Assembly: GCA_905235695.1 (NCBI GenBank)
Contig: CAJOMW010000038.1
Span: 1 to 10,963, forward strand
DNA from: an uncultured Clostridia bacterium
GTDB lineage: Bacteria > Bacillota > Clostridia > Oscillospirales > CAG-382
Length of the DNA: 10,963 nt
Direction of reading: 5' to 3'
Both the position numbers and the translations under genes were made by a program. Below, in pieces: positions 1-7,237 of this stretch. Each line of letters starts with the position of its first letter. Within the stretch, counting starts at the first letter, position 1. The notes under the pieces are model-generated. The model was not told the origin of the DNA, did no database searches, and saw nothing but the letters and a program-made list of their open reading frames with translations.

Positions 1-846
1 CTTCTCATAATGACAGCAATAATATTTGTTTCTTCCGTGATAGGGGTTTTTCGGGACAACCTTTCATCCGGCGGCGACTTGCTCGAGTACTCTGCTCTTG
101 CCTGTACCATAATTGCAGCTTTTACCCTTGTCAGACCGCTTATATCCGCAGTGAGCACCTTTATTTCGAGATACGTTGCCTTTATGACGTCAATGATAGG
201 CACAATGGCTCTTCTCCTGTCGTCCTCCGGAGGGGCAGTATCCGCACTCACGACTTCATCTGCGTCAGCATACGCAATAGGCGTCACTCAGATATTTTCA
301 TCGGGCGTCATAGTCCCATGCGTAAAGATAATAGTAGCTCTGTCGGCAATCGGCACTCTTTCAAGAAACGTGGATCTGAGCGGCATCACAAGCTTTATCA
401 AGTCATTCTGCACATGGGGCATAGGAGTGCTGTTTGCCGTGTTCGGAGGGCTTCATTCGGTAACGGTAAAGATAGCCACAAGCGCAGATTCGCTCGCTAT
501 GCGAAGCATCAGATTTACATCCGCAAAGCTGATTCCTGTTGCCGGAAACATGGTCAGCGAGAGCCTGAAAAGCGTAATAGCCGGAATAAATATGATTAAA
601 TCTGTTACGGGGGGAATAGCGTACGTGTTATATACGGTGATCCCACCGCTATGCTCGGTGCTTATAGTCAAATTTATAATACTCGCCTGCTCTTTTCTCG
701 CAAAGCTCGTGGGAGAAAAGAAACACGCCGCCTTTCTCGACGGCGTAGGCGGAGCACTTAACGTGCTTCTCGCCTGTGTAATATTCGCATCAGTGAGCGG
801 AATACTGATTTTCGCGGTATTTATAAGTACGGCTATAAACGTATAG
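1..846 (+). CDS. spoIIIAE: Stage III sporulation protein AE, 5'-truncated by window edge
   Basis: Polytopic membrane protein of the SpoIIIA complex, which with SpoIIQ forms the channel linking mother cell and engulfed forespore. The frame is open from the first base, so the start lies outside the window; the ATG at 10 is internal. About 281 residues are visible, and the family is usually near 390-400, so roughly 100 N-terminal residues are missing. What is seen is a chain of hydrophobic segments rich in Ala, Ser, Ile and Val, including stretches that end in FAVFGGLHSVTVK and KLIPVAGNMVSESLKSV, both typical of this family. The C-terminus ends in a hydrophobic helix. The identity is fixed mainly by the following spoIIIAF, AG and AH genes, the order found in endospore formers. 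The operon promoter, expected to be under mother-cell sigma-E control, is not in the window. Confidence 0.93.
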   Translation, partial: LLIMTAIIFVSSVIGVFRDNLSSGGDLLEYSALACTIIAAFTLVRPLISAVSTFISRYVAFMTSMIGTMALLLSSSGGAVSALTTSSASAYAIGVTQIFSSGVIVPCVKIIVALSAIGTLSRNVDLSGITSFIKSFCTWGIGVLFAVFGGLHSVTVKIATSADSLAMRSIRFTSAKLIPVAGNMVSESLKSVIAGINMIKSVTGGIAYVLYTVIPPLCSVLIVKFIILACSFLAKLVGEKKHAAFLDGVGGALNVLLACVIFASVSGILIFAVFISTAINV

Positions 847-857
847 AGGATAAAGAT

Positions 858-1373
858 ATGTTCGGACAGATAAGTGAGGGAATCCTAAGCATTGCTACCG
901 TAGCTGCGGCGGCGATAATGTGCGAAGTGATAAGCGGCTCATCAAAGTCATCAAAGAGCATTGAGCGCGCTGTAAAGCTTGTATGCGGACTGTGTATATG
1001 CATATCTGTTTTCTCGGTAGTTATCTCTGGATTTGGAGAAATATCGAAGACAGAAACAGTTATGCCGGATACGGAAGGTATCTCGTCTTGCAGTGACGTT
1101 TACGGGAGCGACGGATATATAATAAACAACACCAAAAAAGACCTTGAGCGCCGCTTGTCGGACAATATATTTGCAAAATACGGAATAAAACCGATATCTG
1201 TAAGCATACAGTTTAATATAAAAAAATCAGACTGCGAAACGGAAGTCAATATATCCGACGCGCTCATAATACTGCCATCTTCGTCAGGTGAAGAAGACAG
1301 ACAAAATGTAAAATCGTACTCGGAGCAGGCGCTCGGATGCGACGTAAGCGTCAAAGGAGCGGAAGATGAATAA
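858..1373 (+). CDS. spoIIIAF: Stage III sporulation protein AF
   Basis: Small membrane-anchored component of the SpoIIIA channel, 171 residues, close to the family's usual length of about 200. Two hydrophobic helices lie near the N-terminus (about residues 5-24 and 37-59), separated by a short Ser/Lys-rich loop; this hairpin followed by a soluble domain is the known SpoIIIAF layout. The soluble part (about 60-171) is poorly conserved, but it contains an alternating beta strand around KPISVSIQFNIK and ends in a helix-strand pattern (SYSEQALGCDVSVKG), as expected of the ring-building fold. The ATG follows GAGGA (848-852) at normal spacing, 11 bases after the spoIIIAE stop. The 3' end overlaps spoIIIAG by 8 bases, suggesting translational coupling. 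Recognition rests on topology and position more than on sequence motifs. Confidence 0.9.
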   Translation: MFGQISEGILSIATVAAAAIMCEVISGSSKSSKSIERAVKLVCGLCICISVFSVVISGFGEISKTETVMPDTEGISSCSDVYGSDGYIINNTKKDLERRLSDNIFAKYGIKPISVSIQFNIKKSDCETEVNISDALIILPSSSGEEDRQNVKSYSEQALGCDVSVKGAEDE

Positions 1374-1887
1374 AAGACATGAAACAGTAATCAAAGACAG
1401 GAAGGTTATATATATAGCCGCCTTTGCGGCGATCGGAATAGTACTGTTGATAATCGGAAGCGTATTTTCCGGAGGGTTTTCAAGGAAAGACAGTCCGGAA
1501 AGCATAGATGAATACATAAAAAACACTGAAAAGAGGCTGTGCGAGACCGTTTCAAAAATAAACGGTGCCGGAAAGACCGACGTGTTTATCACTTTGGAAA
1601 ACTCATTTGAGACGGTTTACGCAAGCAACGCAAGTATAGATGAAAGCGGTGATGAAACAAAAAACGCGCGCACCACGCAGAAAGAGCTTGCCTACACAAC
1701 GAGCCGCACGGACGGTGAAACACCCGTCGTCGTAAAACAGATATTGCCGAAAATTTCGGGAATACTCATCGTATGCGAGGGAGGAAACATACCGGAGGTA
1801 CGGCAGGAGGTGGTAAGCTCGGTAAGCATAGCTTTTAACGTACCGTCAAACAAAATATACGTAACCGGAGGTAACAACAAGAAATGA
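1366..1887 (+). CDS. spoIIIAG: Stage III sporulation protein AG
   Basis: Ring-forming subunit of the SpoIIIA-SpoIIQ channel, 173 residues. It has a short basic N-terminus, one membrane helix (about residues 14-37), then an extracytoplasmic domain. Family landmarks are visible: an early strand VFITLENSFETVYA, a variable polar insert (about residues 90-118), and a C-terminal ring-building module with PKISGILIVCEGG followed by a helix and the final strand NKIYVTGG. In the known homologue this domain oligomerises into a large ring in the intermembrane space. The ATG at 1366 sits inside the end of spoIIIAF and is preceded by AAAGGAG (1353-1359). The stop overlaps the next start in an ATGA (1884-1887), typical of coupled translation within one operon. 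Confidence 0.95.
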   Translation: MNKRHETVIKDRKVIYIAAFAAIGIVLLIIGSVFSGGFSRKDSPESIDEYIKNTEKRLCETVSKINGAGKTDVFITLENSFETVYASNASIDESGDETKNARTTQKELAYTTSRTDGETPVVVKQILPKISGILIVCEGGNIPEVRQEVVSSVSIAFNVPSNKIYVTGGNNKK

Positions 1888-2462
1888 AAAAAGCACTGTC
1901 ATTTATAGTAAAGCACAAAAAATCATTGATAATAGTATGCTGCATACTTATCATAGGAATATCCGTATATTCGGATTTTATAATAAACAGAAACGACACC
2001 GTTTCGCAAACCGGCAGCTACCTGTACAATTCGGACGTATCCGAAGAAAGCACGAAAATACTCGGCGAGGCAAAGCTCGTCGACAGCATAACAACCACAG
2101 ACACGTCGGAAGCCGACGCATATTTTGCATCTGCAATGCTGAACCGCCAACGCTCGCGCGACGAAGCTCTTGAGACGCTCCAGATAGTTATAGACAGCTC
2201 AGAGACCATGCCCGACGTCAAGGACAAGGCGCTCAATCAGATGATAGATATTGCCTCTGAGATAGAGACCGAGGCTATTGTAGAGGAAATGATAAAAGCA
2301 AAGGGATTTGAGGACTGCCTTGCCGTAATAAGCGGAGAGAATATAAACGTAATTGTAAAATCGCCCGGGCTTCTCACGAATGAAGTCGCGCAGATAACCG
2401 AGATAGTTATGCAGGAGACGGGATTTACGCCGGATAACATAAAGATAGTCGAGAAGAGCTGA
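1884..2462 (+). CDS. spoIIIAH: Stage III sporulation protein AH
   Basis: Mother-cell partner of forespore SpoIIQ; its YscJ/FliF-like domain resembles ring proteins of type III secretion systems. The 192-residue product has a Lys-rich start, one membrane helix (about residues 12-30) and an extracytoplasmic domain. The segment AYFASAMLNRQRSRDEALETL (about residues 79-99) is the hallmark helix of SpoIIIAH, followed by a Glu-rich helix and the C-terminal pair of strands (ENINVIVKSPG and FTPDNIKIVEK) of the ring-building motif. The start is fixed by the ATGA overlap with spoIIIAG and by CGGAGG (1865-1870). It is the last gene of the operon, followed within a few bases by a hairpin terminator. Confidence 0.95.
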   Translation: MKKALSFIVKHKKSLIIVCCILIIGISVYSDFIINRNDTVSQTGSYLYNSDVSEESTKILGEAKLVDSITTTDTSEADAYFASAMLNRQRSRDEALETLQIVIDSSETMPDVKDKALNQMIDIASEIETEAIVEEMIKAKGFEDCLAVISGENINVIVKSPGLLTNEVAQITEIVMQETGFTPDNIKIVEKS

Positions 2463-2468
2463 GCATGA

Positions 2469-2494
2469 AAAATTCCCCTTACGGGGAATTTTCT
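2469..2494 (+). terminator. Terminator of the spoIIIA operon
   Basis: A 10-bp perfect stem AAAATTCCCC / GGGGAATTTT with a TTAC loop starts 6 bases after the spoIIIAH stop, and its T-rich 3' arm runs on into CTGTTTTA. The A-run on the left flank means it could also stop transcripts arriving from the other side, which matters because rny is transcribed toward it. Confidence 0.8.
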
Positions 2495-2591
2495 GTTTTA
2501 TCTGCACCTTGCAATTATTGCCGATGTCAGCGGCGTCGGCGGGAGTATCTTTAGTAATTAAACTGACAGTATTACTGCCTCTTAAACAAAA

Positions 2592-2621
2592 ATATCCGCA
2601 GAGCAAAAGCCCTGCGGATAT
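2592..2621 (-). terminator. Terminator of rny
   Basis: On the - strand a perfect 10-bp stem ATATCCGCAG / CTGCGGATAT with a 10-base loop is followed by TTTTTGTTTAA. It begins about 10 bases past the TAA at 2632-2634. Its distance from that stop, rather than from the premature TGA at 2696, supports the idea that the real rny end is at 2632. Confidence 0.85.
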
Positions 2622-2631
2622 AATTATACAA

Positions 2632-4177
2632 TTACTTTGCGTAGTCTATCTGGCGGTTCTCTCTTATGAGCATAACCTTTATCTGTCCGGGATATTCAAG
2701 CTCGTCTTCTATCCGCTTTGCAATATCTCGCGAGGAAGGTCATGTCGTCGTCGCTTATCTTTTCGGGCTTGACCATTATTCTTATTTCACGGCCTGCCTG
2801 AATAGCAAAGCACTTGTCGACGCCGTCAAAGCCGGTTGCGATTTCCTCAAGCTTCTGGAGACGCTTGATGTAAGATTCGAGATTTTCGCGTCTTGCGCCG
2901 GGACGAGCCGCCGATACAGCGTCCGCCGCCTGAACGAGCATAGCGACGAGCGTAGTCGCTTCAACGTCGCCGTGGTGAGCTTCGATGGCGTGAATGACGT
3001 CCTGACTCTCGTGATACTTCTTTGCAAGATCCACACCTATCTGAACGTGCGAGCCCTCGACCTCATGGTCTACTGCCTTGCCTATATCGTGCAGAAGTCC
3101 CGCACGCTTTGCGAGGTTTACGTCTGCGCCAATCTCGGCTGCCATCATGCCGGCAATGTGAGATACCTCTATTGAGTGTACGAGCACGTTCTGACCGTAG
3201 CTCGTGCGGTAGCGGAGTCTTCCGAGTATCTTTACAAGCTCGGGATTTAATCCGTGTATACCCGTCTCAAAGGTTGCCTGTTCGCCGGACTGCTTGATTA
3301 TCTGCTCTACCTCTCTCCTGCTCTTTTCAACCATTTCCTCAATGCGAGCCGGATGTATGCGTCCGTCGGATATGAGCTTTTCGAGAGAGAGTCTTGCTAT
3401 CTCGCGCCTTACCGGATCAAAGCTCGATACGGTTATCGCCTCGGGCGTATCGTCGATTATAAGATCGACGCCGGTAAGAGTTTCAATAGCTCTTATGTTT
3501 CTTCCCTCACGGCCGATTATTCTGCCCTTCATTTCGTCGTTGGGAAGGTCAACGGCGGAAACCGTCGCTTCACATACAAATTCCGAAGCGCATCTCTGAA
3601 TTGCGAGGGATATGATATTTCTCGCCTTGTTGTCGGCTTCCTCCTTGTACTCCTGCTCTATCTCGGCAATCTTCATAGCCGCGTCGTGGCGTACCTCGGA
3701 CTCTACCTTGTTAAGGATATATTCCTTTGCCTGATCTGAAGTAAAGCCGGATATTTCCTCCAGCTTTTTGAGCTCGTCCTCAATTATGGACCTAAGCTCG
3801 TCTTCTCTCTCATTCAGCTTCTGAGTTTTCTCGGCAAGGACCTCTTCCTTGTGCTCATAGCTCTCTATCTTTCGATCGAGAGACTCTTCCTTCTGCTGTG
3901 CGTGTTTCTCAAGACGCGCGACTTCATTTCTGCGCTCCTTGATCTCTTTTTCCATATCGTTCTTATTTTTAAGGATCTCTTCTTTAGCTTCAATAAGAGC
4001 TTCCTTTTTCTTGGTTTCGGCGGTCTTCTGCGCTTCGTCGAGAATACGCTTAGCCTCATCTTCCGCGGACTTTATATGTCCCTCGGCGAACTTCTTTCTG
4101 AAAGCCCTGCCGGCAAAAAATCCGATGAATAAAGCGGCTACGACGCCGATTATCAAACCAATAGTTAACGGTTCCAA
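2632..4177 (-). CDS. rny: Ribonuclease Y (RNase Y), frameshifted near the 3' end
   Basis: Membrane-anchored endoribonuclease that starts mRNA decay and processing in Firmicutes. Residue numbers count from the TTG at 4177. Seen: an N-terminal membrane helix (about 3-24), a long charged coiled coil rich in Glu, Lys and Arg (about 25-190), a KH RNA-binding domain with the GRIIGREGRNIRAIE motif (about 218-232), and an HD phosphohydrolase domain with the metal-binding HDIGKAVDHE (His364-Asp365). The TTG start is chosen because AAGGAGGTG (4186-4194) sits 8 bases upstream; no ATG is suitably placed. The ATG at 4240 would add 21 residues and leave this ribosome binding site inside the gene. The first frame ends at a TGA (2696-2698), but the conserved C-terminus (YPGQIKVMLIREN to DYAK) continues in another frame to TAA at 2632-2634. 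Restoring 2 bases near 2725-2731 gives 515 residues, the usual length. Confidence 0.93.
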
Positions 4178-4388
4178 AATAAAAGCACCTCCTTCGTATT
4201 TTATCAAATAACAAAACAGGTACCTTACAATATGTCTCATTTACACGTCTGTATGCATAAAATGCGCCGCAGATAATATAAATTTTGTTTTATATATCAA
4301 AAAATATATGAAAATAAGCGAAAATCATACGTAAGGTACTTGAAAATCAATTATTAAAGAATAATTATGTTATTTTGTACCCTTTAAC
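4178..4388 (-). promoter_or_regulatory. Long 5' leader of rny with complementary ends
   Basis: About 210 transcribed but untranslated bases lie between the predicted rny start site and its TTG codon. The leader is AT-rich. Near its two ends it carries CAAGTACCTTAC (- strand, 4331-4342) and GTAAGGTACCTG (- strand, 4217-4228), which can pair at 11 of 12 positions and enclose about 100 bases. The second arm ends about 22 bases before the ribosome binding site. I recognise no known riboswitch class. Regulation of RNase Y through its own leader is possible but is inference. Confidence 0.4.
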
Positions 4389-4394
4389 AGATTT

Positions 4395-4423
4395 ATTATA
4401 CAATAAATATATATATTTGTCAA
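4395..4423 (-). promoter_or_regulatory. Sigma-A type promoter of rny
   Basis: A perfect -35 TTGACA (4418-4423) and a perfect -10 TATAAT (4395-4400) are separated by 17 bases of AT-rich spacer. Transcription would start near 4388. It lies just downstream of the asnA terminator, so rny appears to be an independent unit. Confidence 0.88.
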
Positions 4424-4453
4424 GCAATACTGTAATTTTTTTAAAATTTTATT

Positions 4454-4482
4454 AAAAAAGCCGAAGGCAGTGAGCCTCCGGC
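4454..4482 (-). terminator. Terminator of asnA
   Basis: On the - strand a 9-bp stem GCCGGAGGC / GCCTTCGGC (one G-U pair) with a 5-base loop is followed by TTTTTTAATAAAATTTT. It is about 57 bases past the asnA stop. Confidence 0.9.
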
Positions 4483-4538
4483 AACCATTTATTTTGAATT
4501 TATACTGCGCTGCGACTGCCGGCGCAAGGAGTGGGATT

Positions 4539-5543
4539 TTATAAGAGCATTATGCCTGCCTTCTCACATTCCTCTATCGTGTGCTTATCCCATACGCTCG
4601 CCTGTACTTCGCCGATATGTGCCGAGCCGAATATGAGCATACAAAGTCTTGACTGACCGATACCGCCTCCAATAGTAAGCGGAAGCTCGCCGTTCAAAAG
4701 CATCTTATGAAATTCAAGCTCGCGTCTGTCGTCACATCCGGAGATAGTGAGCTGTCTGTCAAGCGATTCGGGATCGACTCTTATACCCATTGACGATATT
4801 TCAATAGCTCTTGAGAGAGTATCATGCCAGAAGAATATATCTCCGTTCATGCTCCAGTCGTCGTAATCGGGGGCTCTGCCGTCATGGGGCTTTCCGGATT
4901 TGAGGGCTCCGCCTATCTGCATGATGAATGCGGTTTTATGCTCCCTGACGTACTCATTCTCACGCTCTGAAGGAGTAAGATCCGGATATTTGTCTTCAAG
5001 CTCCTGCGACGTGATAAATGACACTTCTCTACTGAGCTCTGTCTTAAGCTCGGGAAACATTACCTTTATTCTGTCATTCGTATTGCATATAGCGTTTACG
5101 ATAGCCTTTACCACGAGCTTTAAGTACTCCGTATTTCTCGTCTCGGGCGTTATTATCTTTTCCCAGTCCCACTGGTCAACGTATATCGAGTGAAAGTTAT
5201 CAAGCTCTTCGTCGCGGCGTATTGCGTTCATATCGGTATACAGCCCCTTGCCCTCGGCAAAGTCGTATCTCTTGAGTGCGAGGCGCTTCCACTTTGCAAG
5301 CGAATGGACTATCTGCGCATCCTCGCCGACCGCCGGAATATCAAAGGAAACGGGGCGCTCATAGCCGTTGAGGTTGTCGTTCAGTCCGGATGACTGCTTT
5401 ACGAACAGAGGCGCCGAAACGCGCTTTAAGTTAAGCGCAGAGGAAAATTCCTGCTGGAAGGTCTCCTTTATGTAATATATAGCTCTCTGAGTGTCATATC
5501 TGTCGAGAAGGGGTTTATAGCCTTTAGGGATAAATGTTTTCAT
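4539..5543 (-). CDS. asnA: Aspartate--ammonia ligase (asparagine synthetase A)
   Basis: Cytoplasmic enzyme that makes asparagine from aspartate, ammonia and ATP through an aspartyl-AMP intermediate; its fold is that of class II aminoacyl-tRNA synthetases. The 334-residue product matches the family length (about 330). Landmarks seen are an N-terminal helix with the QRAIYYIK pattern, VKQSSGLNDNLNGYERPV, MNAIRRDE, the strand SIYVDQWDWEK, DYDDWSMNGDIFFW, and the C-terminal class II motif 3-like GGGIGQSRLCML. The ATG at 5543 is chosen because the next upstream ATG (5588) lies upstream of the -10 box of a strong promoter (5577-5582) and so could not be transcribed from it; the match to the family also begins at MKTFIPKGY. 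The ribosome binding site is weak (AAAAGAGATG). It is a single-gene unit with its own promoter and terminator. Confidence 0.97.
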   Translation of the reverse strand: MKTFIPKGYKPLLDRYDTQRAIYYIKETFQQEFSSALNLKRVSAPLFVKQSSGLNDNLNGYERPVSFDIPAVGEDAQIVHSLAKWKRLALKRYDFAEGKGLYTDMNAIRRDEELDNFHSIYVDQWDWEKIITPETRNTEYLKLVVKAIVNAICNTNDRIKVMFPELKTELSREVSFITSQELEDKYPDLTPSERENEYVREHKTAFIMQIGGALKSGKPHDGRAPDYDDWSMNGDIFFWHDTLSRAIEISSMGIRVDPESLDRQLTISGCDDRRELEFHKMLLNGELPLTIGGGIGQSRLCMLIFGSAHIGEVQASVWDKHTIEECEKAGIMLL

Positions 5544-5576
5544 AGGTACATCTCTTTTCCGAATATTTATGCATAA

Positions 5577-5605
5577 ATTATACAACATCAGCGTTGTAAA
5601 GTCAA
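5577..5605 (-). promoter_or_regulatory. Sigma-A type promoter of asnA
   Basis: The -35 is TTGACT (5600-5605) and the -10 is a perfect TATAAT (5577-5582), with a 17-base spacer. The spacer contains an inverted repeat ACAAC-N6-GTTGT, which could be a repressor site or chance. The predicted start near 5570 leaves a leader of only about 27 bases. The -35 box abuts the T-run of the rsmG terminator. Confidence 0.85.
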
Positions 5606-5609
5606 TAAA

Positions 5610-5645
5610 AAAAGCAAAAAACAGGCATATTTTTATAAGCCTGTT
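5610..5645 (-). terminator. Terminator of the rnpB-ruvX-rsmG unit
   Basis: On the - strand a stem AACAGGC / GCCTGTT (7 perfect pairs, with more AT pairs inside) is followed by a T-run, GC and a second T-run. It starts 12 bases after the rsmG stop. Confidence 0.85.
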
Positions 5646-5657
5646 CCCGTATTTGCT

Positions 5658-6398
5658 TTACAGCGGCTTTTTAAGTATCGCCGCATACCTTCTCGGATAC
5701 TGCTCCGGGGTGTTCTTCGCCTTTTTTATGATTATGAGTGCGTGCTCGCTCAGTGTGCCGTCCTCCTCAGAAACAGGTGCGGAAAAGACGTCATCTACCC
5801 TTGCTCCGAGTGCGCTTATCGCATTTTTTGCCAAGGTTAGCTCGCTTGCGGGGTTTTCCGCATCGCACTCCTTCATGCTTTTGTATGCGATAAAGACGCC
5901 GCCTTTCTTTACATACGGAAGGCAGATCTCACACAGCACCGGCAAAGCCGCTACGGCACGGGAGACGGCAACGTCATACTTTTCTCTGTGTCCCTTGTTT
6001 ACGAGCTCCTCCGCTCTTGCCGGATACACAGACGCATTAAGTCCGAACAAATCGGATATTTTTTTTGTAAAGCGAAGCTTCTTCTCCGTGCTGTCTATAA
6101 ATGAAATATCTATATCATCTCTCAGCATTTTCAGAGGTAATCCCGGGAAACCGGCTCCGCAGCCAATATCTATTACCTTTGCGCCGCCTTGGATAACGCC
6201 GTACTTCAGAGGATAGATGGAGTCTATAAAGTGTTTTGAGCAGATATCACTCTCGGTTTTAAGCGCAGTTACATTTGTGTGAGAGTTGAATTCCGTAAGC
6301 TCCGAAAGCAGCGTGTCAAACCTCTCTGCCTGCTCTGCAGTGCAGGGAATTCCGTTTTCATTGCAAAAGCCGTATATTCTTTCAGACGTGTAATTCAA
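5658..6398 (-). CDS. rsmG: 16S rRNA (guanine527-N7)-methyltransferase RsmG
   Basis: S-adenosylmethionine-dependent enzyme that methylates N7 of G527 in the 530 loop of 16S rRNA; its loss gives low-level streptomycin resistance in several bacteria. The 246-residue product has the family pattern: an N-terminal helical part with NSHTNVTAL (about residues 38-46), a HFIDS motif, the SAM-binding strand and loop VIDIGCGAGFPGLPLK (about 75-90), the acidic strand end SFIDSTEKKLRF, and SRAVAALP followed by a Gly-rich strand YVKKGGVFIAYK. The start is TTG at 6396-6398, preceded by GGAGGT 6 bases upstream; no ATG fits. It follows ruvX by 12 bases and is the last gene of that transcript. In many Firmicutes rsmG sits next to mnmG; here it does not. 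Confidence 0.97.
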   Translation of the reverse strand: MNYTSERIYGFCNENGIPCTAEQAERFDTLLSELTEFNSHTNVTALKTESDICSKHFIDSIYPLKYGVIQGGAKVIDIGCGAGFPGLPLKMLRDDIDISFIDSTEKKLRFTKKISDLFGLNASVYPARAEELVNKGHREKYDVAVSRAVAALPVLCEICLPYVKKGGVFIAYKSMKECDAENPASELTLAKNAISALGARVDDVFSAPVSEEDGTLSEHALIIIKKAKNTPEQYPRRYAAILKKPL

Positions 6399-6410
6399 AG
6401 TATACCTCCG

Positions 6411-6830
6411 CTATGAGTTTTTCGCCCTGTCAAGATAAGACTGGAGTATTATCTCGGCCGAGAGAGTGTCTACTGCGTCCTTGCGCTTTTTCCCGTGCGT
6501 TCCCGTCTCGTTCATGTAGCCTGCCGCAAGAATGGAGGTCCTTCGCTCATCGAGATATTCGACGACGACGCCCGGGCAAGCACAAGTCAGCTTCTCTCCA
6601 AACGCCTTTATCTTCTGCGCCGACTCCCCTTCGCTGCCGTTCATGTTAAGAGGAAGTCCTATTACGACCTTTTCGACCTGTTTTTCCTTTATGACTTCGG
6701 AGATTTTCCCCACTGCATCGTTCATTCCCGTTATTTTTACCGTGCCGATTCCGCCCGCGAGGAATCCCGTCGGGTCTGAGAGAGCAAGTCCTACTCTGAC
6801 GTCGCCATAGTCTATTCCGAGTATTCTCAT
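6411..6830 (-). CDS. ruvX: Putative pre-16S rRNA nuclease / Holliday junction resolvase-like RuvX (YqgF)
   Basis: RNase H-fold protein of the YqgF family, implicated in 5' maturation of 16S rRNA. The 139-residue product is of normal length and shows all family signatures: GIDYGDVRVGLALSDP at the N-terminus (first catalytic Asp7), VIGLPLNMNGSEG (about residues 57-69), YLDERRTS, and the C-terminal KDAVDTLSAEIILQSYLD carrying the last acidic residue. The ATG at 6830 follows AAAGAAAGG. It starts only about 23 bases after the 3' end of rnpB with no terminator between, and rsmG follows after 12 bases, so all three are probably read from the rnpB promoter. The products share a theme of RNA maturation. 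Confidence 0.96.
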   Translation of the reverse strand: MRILGIDYGDVRVGLALSDPTGFLAGGIGTVKITGMNDAVGKISEVIKEKQVEKVVIGLPLNMNGSEGESAQKIKAFGEKLTCACPGVVVEYLDERRTSILAAGYMNETGTHGKKRKDAVDTLSAEIILQSYLDRAKNS

Positions 6831-6853
6831 CCGATTTTACCTTTCTTTAAAAA

Positions 6854-7202
6854 TGTACCGTGCCTGTAAGCCGGGTTCTGTCGTGAGCGGTCATCTATCT
6901 TGTCTTTGCGTCGCCGCAAAGCTCTGTGCCACCTGCAAATACGTCGGGCAAACGCGCGAAGAATCGCTCTTTGCATACGGTGTTGCTTCGGATAGGGTTT
7001 ACACGGCCGCAAAGTCTCCAGTGCGCCGGTGAGCTCTTACCTCGCCTTTTCATCCTTACCGCATAAGCGGCGGTTATTTTCTGTTGCACTTTCCCTAAGG
7101 TCACCCTCGGCAGACGTTATCTGTTATCCTGCCCTTTGAAGCCCGGACTTTCCTCACGTAAATACCTTTCGGCGTATTACGCGCGACCGCCCGGCACGGT
7201 AC
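6854..7202 (-). ncRNA. rnpB: RNase P RNA (bacterial A-type)
   Basis: Catalytic RNA that removes 5' leaders from tRNA precursors. Read on the - strand, the two ends pair as helix P1 (GTACCGTGCC at the 5' end, GGCACGGTAC at the 3' end). Conserved core segments appear in order: GAGGAAAGTCCGGGC (7141-7155), GGGTGACC with GGAAAGTGCAACAGAAA, AGGTAAGAGCTCACCG (about 7029-7044), GTAAACCCTATCCG followed by AGCAAC, and the terminal ACAGAACCCGGCTTAC. The length of about 349 bases and the element order fit the ancestral A-type rather than the Bacillus B-type. The 5' end is placed by the promoter 7 bases upstream. No separate terminator follows; the 3' P1 strand runs into ATTTTT and then the ruvX ribosome binding site. 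Confidence 0.97.
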
Positions 7203-7208
7203 TTTTAT

Positions 7209-7237
7209 ATTATATAATTTTATTTGATAAAAGTCAA
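7209..7237 (-). promoter_or_regulatory. Sigma-A type promoter of rnpB
   Basis: The -35 is TTGACT (7232-7237) and the -10 is a perfect TATAAT (7209-7214), with a 17-base spacer. The -10 ends 7 bases before the first base of helix P1, exactly where transcription should begin. Confidence 0.9.

Noticed and set aside
2509..2772. Open frames on the + strand across 2500-4240, opposite rny
   Set aside because: They are shadows of rny: no ribosome binding sites, Arg/Ser/Leu-rich composition, and no domain pattern.
4178..4240. Upstream ATG start for rny at 4240, adding 21 residues
   Set aside because: It has no ribosome binding site and would place the strong AAGGAGGTG inside the gene; the family's N-terminus begins right at the TTG.
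5544..5588. Upstream ATG start for asnA at 5588
   Set aside because: It lies upstream of the -10 box of the asnA promoter, and the extra residues do not match the family.
5569..6216. Long + strand open frame of 215 codons opposite rsmG
   Set aside because: The - strand frame is clearly RsmG; the + frame has low-complexity Ser/Phe-rich composition and starts inside the asnA promoter.
6827..7104. Open frames inside the RNase P RNA
   Set aside because: The region matches conserved rnpB core segments and paired P1 ends; the frames are Arg-rich chance readings of a structured RNA.
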